Origin: Hyalangium gracile
GTDB lineage: Bacteria > Myxococcota > Myxococcia > Myxococcales > Myxococcaceae
Length of the DNA stretch: 64,000 nucleotides
Assembly: GCF_020103725.1 (NCBI RefSeq)
Contig: NZ_JAHXBG010000011.1
Coordinates: 186,001 to 250,000, forward strand
Reading direction: 5' to 3'
In this document: one piece after another, positions 37,078 to 46,330 of the stretch
Numbering within the stretch: position 1 is the stretch's first letter
How the letters are laid out: every line of letters begins with the position of its first letter
Program-made: the position numbers and the translations under genes
Notes under the pieces: generated by a model
Told to the model about the DNA's origin: nothing
Databases searched by the model: none
What the model saw: only the letters and a program-made list of their open reading frames with translations

Positions 37078-37442
37078 TCGGCCTCGGCCACGATCTGCAG
37101 GTCCTCCATGAGCTGAAGGCGCTGGAGGGCCTGTGGGAGCCCGGGGTGTTCTTCACCGAGGCGGAGACGGACCGCTTTCGCGCCAGCCCCTCGCCGGTGG
37201 AGAGCCTGGCGGCGGGCTTCTCGATGAAGGAGGCCCTGTTCAAGGCGCTGCCTCGGGTGGAGGGCTGGTTCTGGACCGACGCCGAGGTCCACCATGACGA
37301 GCGGCACGCGCCGCGCTTCCGCTTCCACGGGGCGCTGCGCGAGCACATGGAGCGCCACGGCTGGGAGACCCTGCTCTCCATCTCACACAGTGGTGGGTTC
37401 GTCTCGACGGTGGTCATCGTCGCGGCCGCGGCCCGCCCTTGA
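37071..37442 (+). CDS. AcpS-type 4'-phosphopantetheinyl transferase
   Basis: 123 residues, the size of holo-ACP synthases. Magnesium-binding Asp in LIGLGHDLQVL (GIDIVEI in AcpS), the Glu-Lys block LAAGFSMKEALFKALPRV, and the end SISHSGGFVSTVVIVAA match the family. It converts apo-ACP to holo-ACP with CoA. Its position directly after two unusual ACPs suggests it serves them, not the housekeeping ACP. GTG start with GGAG 9 bases upstream, overlapping the desaturase stop. Confidence 0.82.
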   Translation: MLIGLGHDLQVLHELKALEGLWEPGVFFTEAETDRFRASPSPVESLAAGFSMKEALFKALPRVEGWFWTDAEVHHDERHAPRFRFHGALREHMERHGWETLLSISHSGGFVSTVVIVAAAARP

Positions 37443-37897
37443 ACCTTCCTCGCCTGGAGTCCCCTGCCTTGCGCTTCGAAGAATCGTCGCTCACGCTGCG
37501 CGTGCGGCCCAATGATCTGGACAGCCTGGGCCACGTGAACAACGCCACGGCCCTGGAGTACCTGGAGGCGGGTCGCTGGGCGTGGATGGAGCACAACGCC
37601 CTGCGCCGCGGCGGAGGCGTCATCGCCGTCACCATGCGCATCGAGGTGGACTACCGCAAGGAGATCGCCCCGCAGGAGGTGGTGGTCCGCACGCTCCTGC
37701 AGGAGCCCTCGTGGGAGGACCTGCGGGACGAGGATGCGGTCCACTACCGGGTGCGGTTCCACCAGCAGATCCTCGTGGACTCCGGGCGCGTCGTCGCGGT
37801 GGATGCGCTGGTGCAGGCGGCCTTCGTCAGCGCGGCCGATCGCTCGCTGTGCTCGGTGCAGGACTTCCTCGCGTTCGCGCGCCAACCGACTTCCTGA
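37439..37897 (+). CDS. Hotdog-fold acyl thioesterase (4HBT/FatA-like)
   Basis: 152 residues. The block RPNDLDSLGHVNNATALEYLEAGR is the catalytic-loop helix of the 4-hydroxybenzoyl-CoA thioesterase family, with VTMRIEVDYRKEIAPQE as the next strand. It probably hydrolyses the finished acyl chain from ACP or CoA. TTG start overlapping the previous stop (TTGA), so it is expressed with the pathway. Confidence 0.85.
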   Translation: MNLPRLESPALRFEESSLTLRVRPNDLDSLGHVNNATALEYLEAGRWAWMEHNALRRGGGVIAVTMRIEVDYRKEIAPQEVVVRTLLQEPSWEDLRDEDAVHYRVRFHQQILVDSGRVVAVDALVQAAFVSAADRSLCSVQDFLAFARQPTS

Positions 37898-37911
37898 ACA
37901 GAGGTCTCGAC

Positions 37912-38850
37912 ATGATGTCCCAAGCCACTACCGACAGTGCTGCTCCCTCCACGTCCCTGGTTCGGGAGGAGTGGTGGGTCCCCACCAGCGGAGGCCACCA
38001 GCTCCGCGTCCTGCAGGTGCGCACCGAGGCCACGGGCGCCGGAGCACCGGGCGTCCTGTGCCTGCACGGGCTGTTCTCCGACGGGCGCTTCTTCCTGGGC
38101 TCGAATGGAGAGGGGCCGGCGCGCTACTTCATCGATCAAGGGTGCACGGTCTACATCGCGGAGCTGCGGGGGCACGGCGGGAGCCGGTGGCCCGAGAAGC
38201 GGGCGTGGGACTGGAGCTTCGACACGTATGCGCAGCATGACATCCCGGACCTGGTGCGGGCCGTGCGTGCGCGGCACACGGGGCCGCTCTTCCTGCTGGC
38301 CCACAGCATGGCGGGCTACGCGGCGCTCGCGGGGCTGGGGCTCCAGCCGGATGCCCAGCGGATGCTGAGCGGGGTGTGCACGCTGTCCTCGGCGGTGAAC
38401 GACTACAGCGACGGAGGGCTGAAGAAGGCGGTGATGGTGCGCTTCTCCAGCGTGCTGGCCGGGCTGCTCGGCCGGTTCCCCGCCAAGGCGCTCAAGCAGG
38501 GCCCGGCGGACGAGCCCGCCGCGCTCATGAAGCAGTTCGCCGAGTGGGCTGCCACGGGCGCGTTCCGCAGCGTGGACGGGACGACGGACTACTGGCAGGC
38601 GCTGGGGAAGGTGACGGTCCCGGTGTTCGCCGGGGTAGGGGAGGGTGATGTCTTCCATGCCTCTCCGCGTCGGGCCGAGAAGCTGGTGGGGAAGCTGGGC
38701 AGCGGGGACAAGACGTTCGTCATCTGCGGGCGCTCGCACGGGTTTGGGAGCGACTTCGGCCACTTCGACATCCTCCGCGGGAGCCGGGCCCAGAAGGAGG
38801 TCCTCCCGCGGGTCCATGAGTGGATGCGCGCCCACGCGGCGACGGCTTGA
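37912..38850 (+). CDS. Alpha/beta-hydrolase fold protein
   Basis: 312 residues. Oxyanion strand VLCLHGLFSDGRFF, nucleophile elbow LLAHSMAGYAAL (Ser in H-S-M-A-G), acidic residue region AGVGEGDVFHASP and the catalytic His probably in SDFGHFDIL. No signal peptide. Could be a lipase, esterase or a type II thioesterase that edits or releases acyl chains; the operon supports an acyl substrate. AGAGGT precedes the ATG at 37912, 14 bases after the thioesterase. Confidence 0.82.
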   Translation: MMSQATTDSAAPSTSLVREEWWVPTSGGHQLRVLQVRTEATGAGAPGVLCLHGLFSDGRFFLGSNGEGPARYFIDQGCTVYIAELRGHGGSRWPEKRAWDWSFDTYAQHDIPDLVRAVRARHTGPLFLLAHSMAGYAALAGLGLQPDAQRMLSGVCTLSSAVNDYSDGGLKKAVMVRFSSVLAGLLGRFPAKALKQGPADEPAALMKQFAEWAATGAFRSVDGTTDYWQALGKVTVPVFAGVGEGDVFHASPRRAEKLVGKLGSGDKTFVICGRSHGFGSDFGHFDILRGSRAQKEVLPRVHEWMRAHAATA

Positions 38851-38861
38851 GGAGGACGACG

Positions 38862-40580
38862 ATGCTCGACGTCATCCAGCGGTTGGGGGAGATGGAGGGC
38901 CAGCGCGGCCTGAACCTGGTGGAGGACTTCCTCAGCCCGCCCACGCTGCTGCCCTATGCCGAGTTCCCGGCGCGGGTGGCGGCGTACGCGGAGCACTTCC
39001 GGGCGCAAGGCATCCAGCGCGGCGAGCACGTCATCCTCCCGTTCGAGACCGCGGAGGGGGCGTTCTTCTCCCTCTTCGGGCTGATGGAGGTGGGGGCGAT
39101 CCCGCTCTCGGTGAAGCCCTACATCTTCAGCACGCCCCGGCAGAGCTACCGCGAGTTCCTGGGGCGGATCTCCGAGCGGTACCAGGCGCACCGGGTGGTG
39201 GACGTTCCGAGCCTGAGCGGGCTGGAGCTGCCGCTGCGCCGGGTGCCGTTGCCGCCGGCCGGGGCGAAGCGGGAGGGTGTGCGCCTGCGGGAGGTGGGCC
39301 CGGAGGAGCTGGCCTTCGTGCAGTTCTCGTCGGGCTCGACGTCGTTCCCCAAGGGGGTGCCGATCACCCAGCGCAACCTGAGCGCGAACCTGAGGATGAT
39401 CACCCAGCACGACGGCCGGAAGCCCGAGGACTGCGGGGCGATGTGGCTGCCGCTCTACCATGACATGGGGCTGATCGGCCTGCTGACCTGCCTGTACACG
39501 GGTGTGGATGTCTACGTGACGCAGCCAGCCACCTTCCTCATGGATCCGCTGGGCTTCCTGGAGTTCATGTCCGAGCGTCGGGCCACCCTCTCCGTCATCC
39601 CCAACTTCGCGATCGACTACGCGCTGAAGACGATGCGCGAGCTGGAGCCCGAGGATCTCGAGCGGCTGGACCTGTCGGCGCTGCGGACCATCTATCTGGG
39701 CAGCGAGCCCATCAACATCCCGAACCTGGAGCGCTTCACCGAGCTGCTCGTGCCTCGGGGGCTGAAGCGCACGGTCATCAAGCCCTGCTACGGCATGGCC
39801 GAGGCGGTGCTGATGGTCTCCTGCGTGGGGCAGGAAGAGGCGTGGCGTGTCGTCACCGCGCCCAGCGGACAGCCGGCGATCTCGGTGGGACGGCCCCTGC
39901 GGGAGTTCGAGGTGCGGCTGCGAACCGAGGACGGCCGTCTCTGTGGGGAGCGGGAGCTGGGGGAGATCGAGATCCGAGGGGGCAGCCTCGCGGCGTCGTA
40001 CTACCAGGATGAGCGCCCGCTGCGGAACGCGGAGGGCTACTACCCCTCGGGCGATCTGGGCTTCATGCAGGACGGCGAGCTGTTCATCACCGGCCGCATC
40101 AACGATCGCATCAAGATCAACGGGCAGAGCTACTTCTCCAGTGACTTCGAGCAGGCCGTCGAGCGGCTCCCCTTCGTCCGCCCCGGCAGGTCCGTGGTCA
40201 TCCAGGCCGAGGGGCGGGTGGTGGTGCTGGCCGAGGTCAGCCACGCGGGCGTGCTGGAGCAGCGGGCTCAGAGCCAGCGTCAGGTGTGCGAGAAGATCCT
40301 GGAGGCCGTGGGCGTCACGGTGGCGCAGGAGGACGTGCTCTTCATCCGCTACGGGCAGATCCAGAAGACGAGCAGCGGGAAGCTCCAGCGCCGCGCCATC
40401 ACCGAGGCGTACCAGCAGGGACGCGTCCGCATCGCCACTCCGATGGAGCTGCGCGCGGACCTGCTGCGGATGCGCGCCCAGCGGCTCTTCTACGGCTCAC
40501 TGTTCGAGGCTCGGAAGCGCGGCGGCCGGTGGATCCAGTCGGGCCGCGAGGTGCTGCGGCGGTTCTCGGCACGGTCCTGA
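38862..40580 (+). CDS. Fatty acyl-AMP ligase (FAAL)-like AMP-dependent synthetase
   Basis: 572 residues. The P-loop FVQFSSGSTSFPKGVPITQRN, the block WLPLYHDMGLIGLL (typical of FAALs that feed PKS or ACP) and CYGMAEAVLMVS, with GRINDRIKINGQSYFSSDFE as the hinge, place it in the FAAL/acyl-ACP synthetase group rather than acyl-CoA ligases. It would activate a free fatty acid as adenylate and load it on one of the two ACPs, giving the first step of the pathway even though it is the last gene. GGAGG precedes the ATG. The stop abuts the stop of the convergent gene (TGA|TCA). Confidence 0.87.
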   Translation: MLDVIQRLGEMEGQRGLNLVEDFLSPPTLLPYAEFPARVAAYAEHFRAQGIQRGEHVILPFETAEGAFFSLFGLMEVGAIPLSVKPYIFSTPRQSYREFLGRISERYQAHRVVDVPSLSGLELPLRRVPLPPAGAKREGVRLREVGPEELAFVQFSSGSTSFPKGVPITQRNLSANLRMITQHDGRKPEDCGAMWLPLYHDMGLIGLLTCLYTGVDVYVTQPATFLMDPLGFLEFMSERRATLSVIPNFAIDYALKTMRELEPEDLERLDLSALRTIYLGSEPINIPNLERFTELLVPRGLKRTVIKPCYGMAEAVLMVSCVGQEEAWRVVTAPSGQPAISVGRPLREFEVRLRTEDGRLCGERELGEIEIRGGSLAASYYQDERPLRNAEGYYPSGDLGFMQDGELFITGRINDRIKINGQSYFSSDFEQAVERLPFVRPGRSVVIQAEGRVVVLAEVSHAGVLEQRAQSQRQVCEKILEAVGVTVAQEDVLFIRYGQIQKTSSGKLQRRAITEAYQQGRVRIATPMELRADLLRMRAQRLFYGSLFEARKRGGRWIQSGREVLRRFSARS

Positions 40581-41660
40581 TCACCTCCACTCCGCCAGCC
40601 CGTGCGCCGCATGGCACGCGTCGCCGATGAGGTCCAGGTAGAGCTGGGGGTGCTGTTTCGCGAGCGTCTCCGTGTCTCGGAAGGCTCCGGCCTCGCCCAG
40701 CCGGCGGACCGTGGCCTCGAGCAGCTGGTGGGCCCGCGTCACGGCCTGCTGCTGTCTCACCGTGGGACTCCAGCCGCTCTCTCTCCGGTACCTCCCCAGA
40801 GTCTCCAGGAAGTGGCCGTAGAACTTCAGGGACTGGGAGAGCAGCGACATTCGGTAGCGCGGTGCGTCCATGAGCGCTGCCTCATACTGGCGCGCCTCCG
40901 AGCCCAGCCGATAGATGAGCACGTCCACCTGGACGCCCAGTCGCTCGCCCCAGGCCTTGCGCACCGCCGGGTGCCGCGCCCAGCCCGCCACCGCCTGGAA
41001 GAAGTGGAGCCCTCCACAGGGGTGCGCGTAGATGCCCTGCTTCTGCTTGGGCACCTGGGGCAGTCCGGCCTTCATGCCCGCGGACAGGTCCGCGTGCGCA
41101 CGCTCCAGCGTCCCCAGCGCCTCCTCCATCACCGCATCGAAGCGCACCTGCTCGCCCGCGCCGTTGCGGAAGGTCGCCCCGGGCTCGAGCACCTGGCTGA
41201 GTGCATCCAGCGCCCAGGCCCCCTCCGGCGAGCGGGCCAGCTCCGGGCGGAAGTCTCGCTGGAGCTCCTCCACGAGCGCTCCCAGCGTCACTGTCCCCCA
41301 GGCGGTCTGGAACTTCCGGCTCCGCGGAAAGCCCGCAAGCACCAGCGTCTTCACCTGCAGCGCCGGATGCGGCTCCACGGGCGTGCCGTCCGCCGTGAAG
41401 GGCTCGAAGTACAGCCCACGTCCCGTGGGGCCTTCCTCCCGCCGCAGGAAGTCCGAGACGATCACCTCCGCCGCCAGCCGCCCGTCTCGTGCTCGGAAGC
41501 CTCGGCCCTCCAGCGTCACGCCATGAGCCAGCGCCCAGGGATTGCGGGGGTTGGCTCCCTGGGTGCGGCACAGCGCGCGGAGCTGCTCGGCAGTGGCGGA
41601 CGGCGCCGCCGGCGTGGCGGTGGCCAGGCCGAGCAGCAGGAGAGAGGCTGGAAGGAGCAT
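40581..41660 (-). CDS. Secreted protein of unknown function
   Basis: 359 residues with a signal peptide ([14 protein letters not shown]). No family recognised. The mature part is mostly helical with conserved-looking stretches ([57 protein letters not shown]). His and Cys in HPCGGLHF might bind a metal or haem; this is speculation. It ends directly against the FAAL stop and is divergent from the acyl-CoA dehydrogenase gene. Confidence 0.65.
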   Translation of the reverse strand: MLLPASLLLLGLATATPAAPSATAEQLRALCRTQGANPRNPWALAHGVTLEGRGFRARDGRLAAEVIVSDFLRREEGPTGRGLYFEPFTADGTPVEPHPALQVKTLVLAGFPRSRKFQTAWGTVTLGALVEELQRDFRPELARSPEGAWALDALSQVLEPGATFRNGAGEQVRFDAVMEEALGTLERAHADLSAGMKAGLPQVPKQKQGIYAHPCGGLHFFQAVAGWARHPAVRKAWGERLGVQVDVLIYRLGSEARQYEAALMDAPRYRMSLLSQSLKFYGHFLETLGRYRRESGWSPTVRQQQAVTRAHQLLEATVRRLGEAGAFRDTETLAKQHPQLYLDLIGDACHAAHGLAEWR

Positions 41661-41705
41661 GGCGGGGCGGGGAAGGATGCTTGTTCACTCGCGACTCGCC
41701 TGCTA

Positions 41706-41721
41706 TTGACTGGCGAATCAA
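41706..41721. promoter_or_regulatory. Palindromic operator TTGACT-GGCG-AATCAA
   Basis: Near-perfect inverted repeat (one mismatch; outer bases A/T extend it) 19 bases before the acyl-CoA dehydrogenase ATG. It overlaps a weak promoter TTGTTC-N17-TATTGA (41681-41709). Similar in size and sequence to the site at 32490. Confidence 0.5.
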
Positions 41722-41740
41722 TCTTTTTCCAGGAGCGACC

Positions 41741-42880
41741 ATGGTCAACCCCTTCACCGAGGAGCATGAGGCCTTTCGCAAGACGGTGCGAGCCTGGGTC
41801 GAGAAGGAACTGACGCCCCATGCCCTGGAGTGGGATCGGGCAGGCATCTTCCCCCGCGAGGTCTTCAAGCAGGCGGGCGATCTCGGCTTCCTGGGCATCA
41901 ACCACGATCCGAAGTTCGGCGGCAGCGGCCTGGACTACTGGTTCGTCACCGCGTTCTGCGAGGAGCTGACCTACACCCGCAACGCCGGCGTCAACATGGC
42001 CCTCATGGTCCAGAGCCAGATGGCCACCCCCATCATCAACGAGATCGGCACGGACGAGCAGAAGCGCGAGTTCCTCGAGCCCGCGCTCAAGGGCGAGAAG
42101 ATCGCCGCCCTCGGCATCAGCGAGCCTGGGGTCGGCTCGGACGTGGCCAACATGAAGACGACGGCGCGCATCGACGGCGACGACTACGTCATCAACGGCT
42201 CGAAGATGTGGATCACCAACGGCACCCGCGCCGACTTCATTACCCTGGGTGTGCGCACGGGCGAGGCCGGCTACGGCGGCATCTCGCTGGTGACGTTCCC
42301 CACCGACGTGAAGGGCTTCTCGGTGTCCAAGAAGCTCGACAAGGTGGGCAACCTGTCCTCCGACACCGCCATCCTCTACTTCGAGGACTGCCGCATCCCT
42401 CGGCGCTACGTGCTGGGCGAGGAGAACGAGGGCTTCTACAGCATCATGACCAACTTCCAGGGCGAGCGCCTGGTGGGGGCCATCAGCACGGTGGCCGGCA
42501 TGGAGCGCATGGTCGAGGACTCGCTGCGCTACGGCACCGAGCGCGAGGCCTTCGGCAGGCCCCTCATCAAGTTCCAGGTGTGGCGCCACAAGTTCGTCGA
42601 GCACCTCACCGCCATCGAGGCCGCCAAGCGCCTGACGTACCACGCGGTGGCGCTCTTCGATCAGAAGGAGAACCCCGTGAAGGAGATCTCCATGGCGAAG
42701 CTGTTCGCCGGAGATCTCGCCCAGAAGGTGGCCTACGACTGCCAGCAGTTCTTCGGCGGCATGGGCTACATCGAGGAGACGCACATCGCCCGGGCCTGGC
42801 GCGACGTGCGGCTCATCACCATCGGCGGTGGCACCTCGGAGATCATGAAGGAGATCATCTCCAAGCTGTACGGCTTCTGA
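41741..42880 (+). CDS. Acyl-CoA dehydrogenase
   Basis: 379 residues, normal for soluble FAD acyl-CoA dehydrogenases. Blocks: [22 protein letters not shown]-binding [25 protein letters not shown], then the catalytic-base region [23 protein letters not shown] and the end [13 protein letters not shown]. Oxidises acyl-CoA to trans-2-enoyl-CoA, passing electrons to ETF. CCAGGAG precedes the ATG. A palindrome shared with the SCP2 gene sits just upstream, suggesting repression that is lifted by fatty acids. Confidence 0.93.
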   Translation: MVNPFTEEHEAFRKTVRAWVEKELTPHALEWDRAGIFPREVFKQAGDLGFLGINHDPKFGGSGLDYWFVTAFCEELTYTRNAGVNMALMVQSQMATPIINEIGTDEQKREFLEPALKGEKIAALGISEPGVGSDVANMKTTARIDGDDYVINGSKMWITNGTRADFITLGVRTGEAGYGGISLVTFPTDVKGFSVSKKLDKVGNLSSDTAILYFEDCRIPRRYVLGEENEGFYSIMTNFQGERLVGAISTVAGMERMVEDSLRYGTEREAFGRPLIKFQVWRHKFVEHLTAIEAAKRLTYHAVALFDQKENPVKEISMAKLFAGDLAQKVAYDCQQFFGGMGYIEETHIARAWRDVRLITIGGGTSEIMKEIISKLYGF

Positions 42881-42893
42881 GCTGCTCCCGCTC

Positions 42894-45395
42894 CTACGGG
42901 AACGAAGGTGTCGCGGGGGCGGGAGAGTTGCCCGACGTCCCATCCCCGATCTGGCTTCGCCGGTTGTCACCCCACGCTCGGGGAGTGCCGTCACTCCTCA
43001 CCGCCAGCGAGTGGGTGCCGCCCGCGGAGATGGCCGTCACCCCGCTCAGCTCGGGCACCTGGATGGGGCTGAGGCGCGAGGTGAGCGTCCCGTCACCCAG
43101 CTGCGCATCGGAGTTGCTCCCCCATGCCCACAGGGTGCCATCGTTGCGCAGCGCCAGCGAGTAGCCCTGGCCCGCGGAGATGGCCGTCACCCCGCTCAGT
43201 CCGGGCACCTGGATGGGACTCAGGCGCTGGGTCCGCGTCCCATCGCCGAGCTGGCCGCCGCTATTGGTTCCCCAGGCCCAGACGGTGCCGTCGCTGCGCA
43301 ACGCCAGGGAGTGAAAGAGTCCGGCGGAGGTGGCGATCACCCCGGTCAGCTCAGGCACCTGGATCGGCTCGAGGCGGTCCTGCGTCGTCCCATCGCCGAG
43401 CTGCCCCCGTCGGTTGTCGCCCCAGGCCCAGACAGTGCCGTCGTTGCGCACCGCCAGCGAATGGTTGGCGCCCGCGGCGATGGCCGTCACTCCCGTGAGC
43501 GCTGACACCTGGACAGGCGTGGCACGGTGAACGGTGGTTCCATCGCCGAGCTGGCCCCGGCTGTTGCTGCCCCAGGCCCAGACAGAGCCATCGCCGCGCA
43601 ACGCCAGGGAGTGAAAGGACGTCGCGGCGAGAGCGGTGACACTCGTCAGCCCGGACACCTGGACCGGTGTTGGCTGGTTGAGGCCCGTTCCATCTCCGAG
43701 CGCGCCGAGCCCATTGCCGCCCCAGGCCCAGACAGTGCCGTCGCCGCGCAACGCCAGGGAGTGGCTGTTGCCCGCCGCGAGAGCCGTGACGCCGCTCAGC
43801 GCGGACACCTGGACCGGCGTGGAACGCTCGGAGTCCGTCCCATCACCGAGCTGGCCCAGGCCGTTCTCGCCCCATGCGCGGACCGTGCCGTCCTTGCGCA
43901 GCGCCAACGAGTGGAAGGAGCCCGCCGCGACGGAGGCCACGTCGGTCAGCCAGGACACCACGGTCGGCGTGGGGTGCTTGCTCGACGTCCCATCTCCCAG
44001 CTGTCCATGGCTGTTGCTCCCCCAGGTGCGAAGCGTGCCGTCCACGCGCAAGGCCAGGGAGTTGTCGAAGTTGGCCGCGATGCGGACCACGCCCGTCAGC
44101 GGCGGCACCTGGGACGGAGTGGCGCGCTGGAGGCCCGCGGTGTCTCCCAGCTGCGCCTCGGAATTGTAGCCCCAGGCCCAGACGGTGTTGTCGTTGCGCA
44201 GCGCCAGCGCATGGCTCGCGCCCGCCGTCAGCCCGGTGATGCCCCCGGGCGTGCTCGCCCGGACCGGCGTGTGACGAGACGTCGTCGTCCCATCGCCGAG
44301 CTGTCCTGCCGCGTTGCCGCCCCAGGCCCAGACGCTGCCGTCCTTTCGCAGCGCCAGGGAGAAGTCACTTCCCGCCGCGATGGCGCTGATGTCGGTCAGC
44401 CCTGGCACCTGCGAGGGGAGGGGACGAGCGGTGGTCGTCCCATCTCCGAGCTGGCCCTCGGAGTTGTTGCCCCAGGCCCAGACGGTGCCGTCCCCGCGCA
44501 GGGCCAGGGTGTGCGCCCGGCCCGCGGCCAGGGCGGTGATGCCGCTCAGCCCGGACACCTGCACGGGAGTGGGGCGGTCGGTGGTCGTTCCATCGCCCAG
44601 CTGACCCGAGGCGTTGTCTCCCCACGCCCAGACCGTGCCATCCCCGCGCAGCGCCAGGCCGCTGTCGGACAGACCGGCGGCGATGGCGGTGATGCCGCTC
44701 AGCCCGGACACCTGCGCCGGGGCGGCTCGGTCGATGAGCTGCCCGTCTCCGAGCTGGCCCTTGAAGTTGGCACCCCACGCCCAGACGGTGCCGTCCTCGA
44801 GCAGCGCCAGCGAGTGGGCGGGCCCCGCGGCGATGGCGGTGACACCCCTCAGGCCCGGCACCTCCCCAGGCGTGGACCGGAAGGGCGAGGGCTCCGTGCC
44901 GAGCTGCCCCCCCGCGTTGCTCCCCCAGGCCCAGACCGTGTGGTCCACGAGCAGCGCCAGCGTGTGCTGGCCGCCGCTGGCTCCGGCCAGGACCGAGCAG
45001 TGCTGGAGCGCGAGGGTGAAGGACCGGGACGCGGTGCTGCCGGGCTCGTCGGAGACGGTGACCTTGACCGAGGCCTCGTCCATGGTGCGAGCCGAGCAGG
45101 GCGGCGCCGTCCACGTCACCTCGCTGGTGGTGCCCGTCTCGCTCGGAGGCCCCAGGGAGCCCTGGCTGGCCTCCCAGGAGAACCGGAGCGAGGGGCTCTC
45201 GGCATCCCGCGCCACCACGCGCAGGGTGACGGTGCCCAGGGGCTGGAGCCGCGCGGCGGACTGGCTGGCCTCTTCGATGGTCGGCGGCGTGTTGCGTGGC
45301 GCGTCCTTTCCACAGCCAGCCACGGCGGTGAGCAGCAGCAGCAGCCCCGCTCCCATGAGCCCCTTCCAAGATCTCGATCGTCTCGTCTGGTTCAT
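42894..45395 (-). CDS. RCC1-repeat lipoprotein, 14 repeats
   Basis: 833 residues. Signal peptide with lipobox (TAVAGC), then a ~100-residue Ig/PKD-like domain (TVTLRVVARDAESPSLRFSW), then 14 tandem RCC1 units of ~50 residues with the pattern HSLALRxDGTVWAWGxNxxGQLGDGT. Fourteen units fit two seven-bladed propellers. The protein would be exposed on the cell surface; the role of bacterial RCC1 proteins is mostly unknown (adhesion or ligand binding is possible). ATG at 45395 is chosen over a GTG six bases earlier because GAGAGG lies before it. Confidence 0.88.
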   Translation of the reverse strand: MNQTRRSRSWKGLMGAGLLLLLTAVAGCGKDAPRNTPPTIEEASQSAARLQPLGTVTLRVVARDAESPSLRFSWEASQGSLGPPSETGTTSEVTWTAPPCSARTMDEASVKVTVSDEPGSTASRSFTLALQHCSVLAGASGGQHTLALLVDHTVWAWGSNAGGQLGTEPSPFRSTPGEVPGLRGVTAIAAGPAHSLALLEDGTVWAWGANFKGQLGDGQLIDRAAPAQVSGLSGITAIAAGLSDSGLALRGDGTVWAWGDNASGQLGDGTTTDRPTPVQVSGLSGITALAAGRAHTLALRGDGTVWAWGNNSEGQLGDGTTTARPLPSQVPGLTDISAIAAGSDFSLALRKDGSVWAWGGNAAGQLGDGTTTSRHTPVRASTPGGITGLTAGASHALALRNDNTVWAWGYNSEAQLGDTAGLQRATPSQVPPLTGVVRIAANFDNSLALRVDGTLRTWGSNSHGQLGDGTSSKHPTPTVVSWLTDVASVAAGSFHSLALRKDGTVRAWGENGLGQLGDGTDSERSTPVQVSALSGVTALAAGNSHSLALRGDGTVWAWGGNGLGALGDGTGLNQPTPVQVSGLTSVTALAATSFHSLALRGDGSVWAWGSNSRGQLGDGTTVHRATPVQVSALTGVTAIAAGANHSLAVRNDGTVWAWGDNRRGQLGDGTTQDRLEPIQVPELTGVIATSAGLFHSLALRSDGTVWAWGTNSGGQLGDGTRTQRLSPIQVPGLSGVTAISAGQGYSLALRNDGTLWAWGSNSDAQLGDGTLTSRLSPIQVPELSGVTAISAGGTHSLAVRSDGTPRAWGDNRRSQIGDGTSGNSPAPATPSFP

Positions 45396-45485
45396 GCGCA
45401 CCTCTCGCCTGTCGAGTGTGCGACGAACCTTATGCTCTCCAGGGAGGGGACCGCAGCCGTGCTCCCGGCGAGCGTCCGCCGTCCT

Positions 45486-45773
45486 TCACTTCTTGCGGAA
45501 CAGCGCCTCCGCCGCCGAGAGCAGCTGATCCTTGCTCTCCTTGGCGTGCAGGCCGCCCTCGCCAATCTGGAAGAACTCGCAGAAGTTCGCCGAGTCCTTG
45601 TCGCCCGGCACGTCCGCGAAGGGCTCCTTGCACTCCTTGGCCACGGTGGGATCGAAGTGGCGGCAGTTGCGGCACGAGTGCACCTCCTCGCCGCAGTGCG
45701 GACACGTGTCGCGCCGTCCCACCTGGTTTCCAATCACCTCGAGCGGCTTTCCGCAGTGCGCGCAGCCGGGCAT
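45486..45773 (-). CDS. Small zinc-ribbon protein
   Basis: 95 residues. Three CxxC knuckles (CAHC, CPHC, CRNC) and more Cys in KECKEPFADV and NFCEFFQIG suggest one or two structural zinc sites. No enzyme motif. Probably a cytoplasmic zinc-binding protein of unknown role. ATG at 45773 has CGGAGGAGCC in front; a longer frame upstream has no ribosome-binding site. Confidence 0.75.
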   Translation of the reverse strand: MPGCAHCGKPLEVIGNQVGRRDTCPHCGEEVHSCRNCRHFDPTVAKECKEPFADVPGDKDSANFCEFFQIGEGGLHAKESKDQLLSAAEALFRKK

Positions 45774-45831
45774 GGCTCCTCCGAGACAGAGGGCGCCATC
45801 TTGCCAGCGCTTCACGAGCAGCGGCGAGCGC

Positions 45832-46254
45832 TCAGCGGTTCGGCGTCGCCACCAGCCCCGACGCGCTCTCCGAGGAGGCGGACGCAGGAGCCGACGTCAG
45901 CTCGGGCGGGGCCTCGGCGGCCGCGTCGTCCAGCTGCGAGTCCAGCCGCCTCAGCAGGTACAGCATGTACGCCACCAGCGCGGCGATTGCTCCGCCCATC
46001 AGCCCGAGCATCTGCCCGCGCTGCCACACGTGGGCGCGCTCCATCACCGTGCGTCGCGAGGCGAACGTCTTGAGCTGCGCGTCCGCCACCGCGTTGTCCA
46101 GCCGCTCGGCGTACTCGATGGCCTGGGCGTTGCCGCGCTCCATCAGCCAGCGGGCCTCCGAGTCCAGGGAAGCCTTGCGCGTGTAGCAGAACCCGGCACT
46201 TCCCACGCACAGGAGGGAGACGCAGACGGCTGCTACTACGCTACGGGAACCCAT
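45832..46254 (-). CDS. Small membrane protein with two hydrophobic segments
   Basis: 140 residues. N-terminal hydrophobic helix or signal (VVAAVCVSLLCVGSAGFCY), a ~60-residue helical part, a second membrane helix (LGLMGGAIAALVAYMLYLL) and an Ala/Ser/Glu tail. No family recognised. TTGGAGGGTCC precedes the ATG. Divergent from rlmE. Confidence 0.65.
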   Translation of the reverse strand: MGSRSVVAAVCVSLLCVGSAGFCYTRKASLDSEARWLMERGNAQAIEYAERLDNAVADAQLKTFASRRTVMERAHVWQRGQMLGLMGGAIAALVAYMLYLLRRLDSQLDDAAAEAPPELTSAPASASSESASGLVATPNR

Positions 46255-46330
46255 GGACCCTCCAATGCGCCCAAAGCGCGGGATATCCTACACCCGCGGC
46301 CGCCCGACACTTCCCCGAGGACAGTGCGGA

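Noticed and set aside
42950-44950. Regular ~150-base DNA repeats as a CRISPR or satellite array
   Set aside because: They are in frame and encode the RCC1 blades of the lipoprotein.
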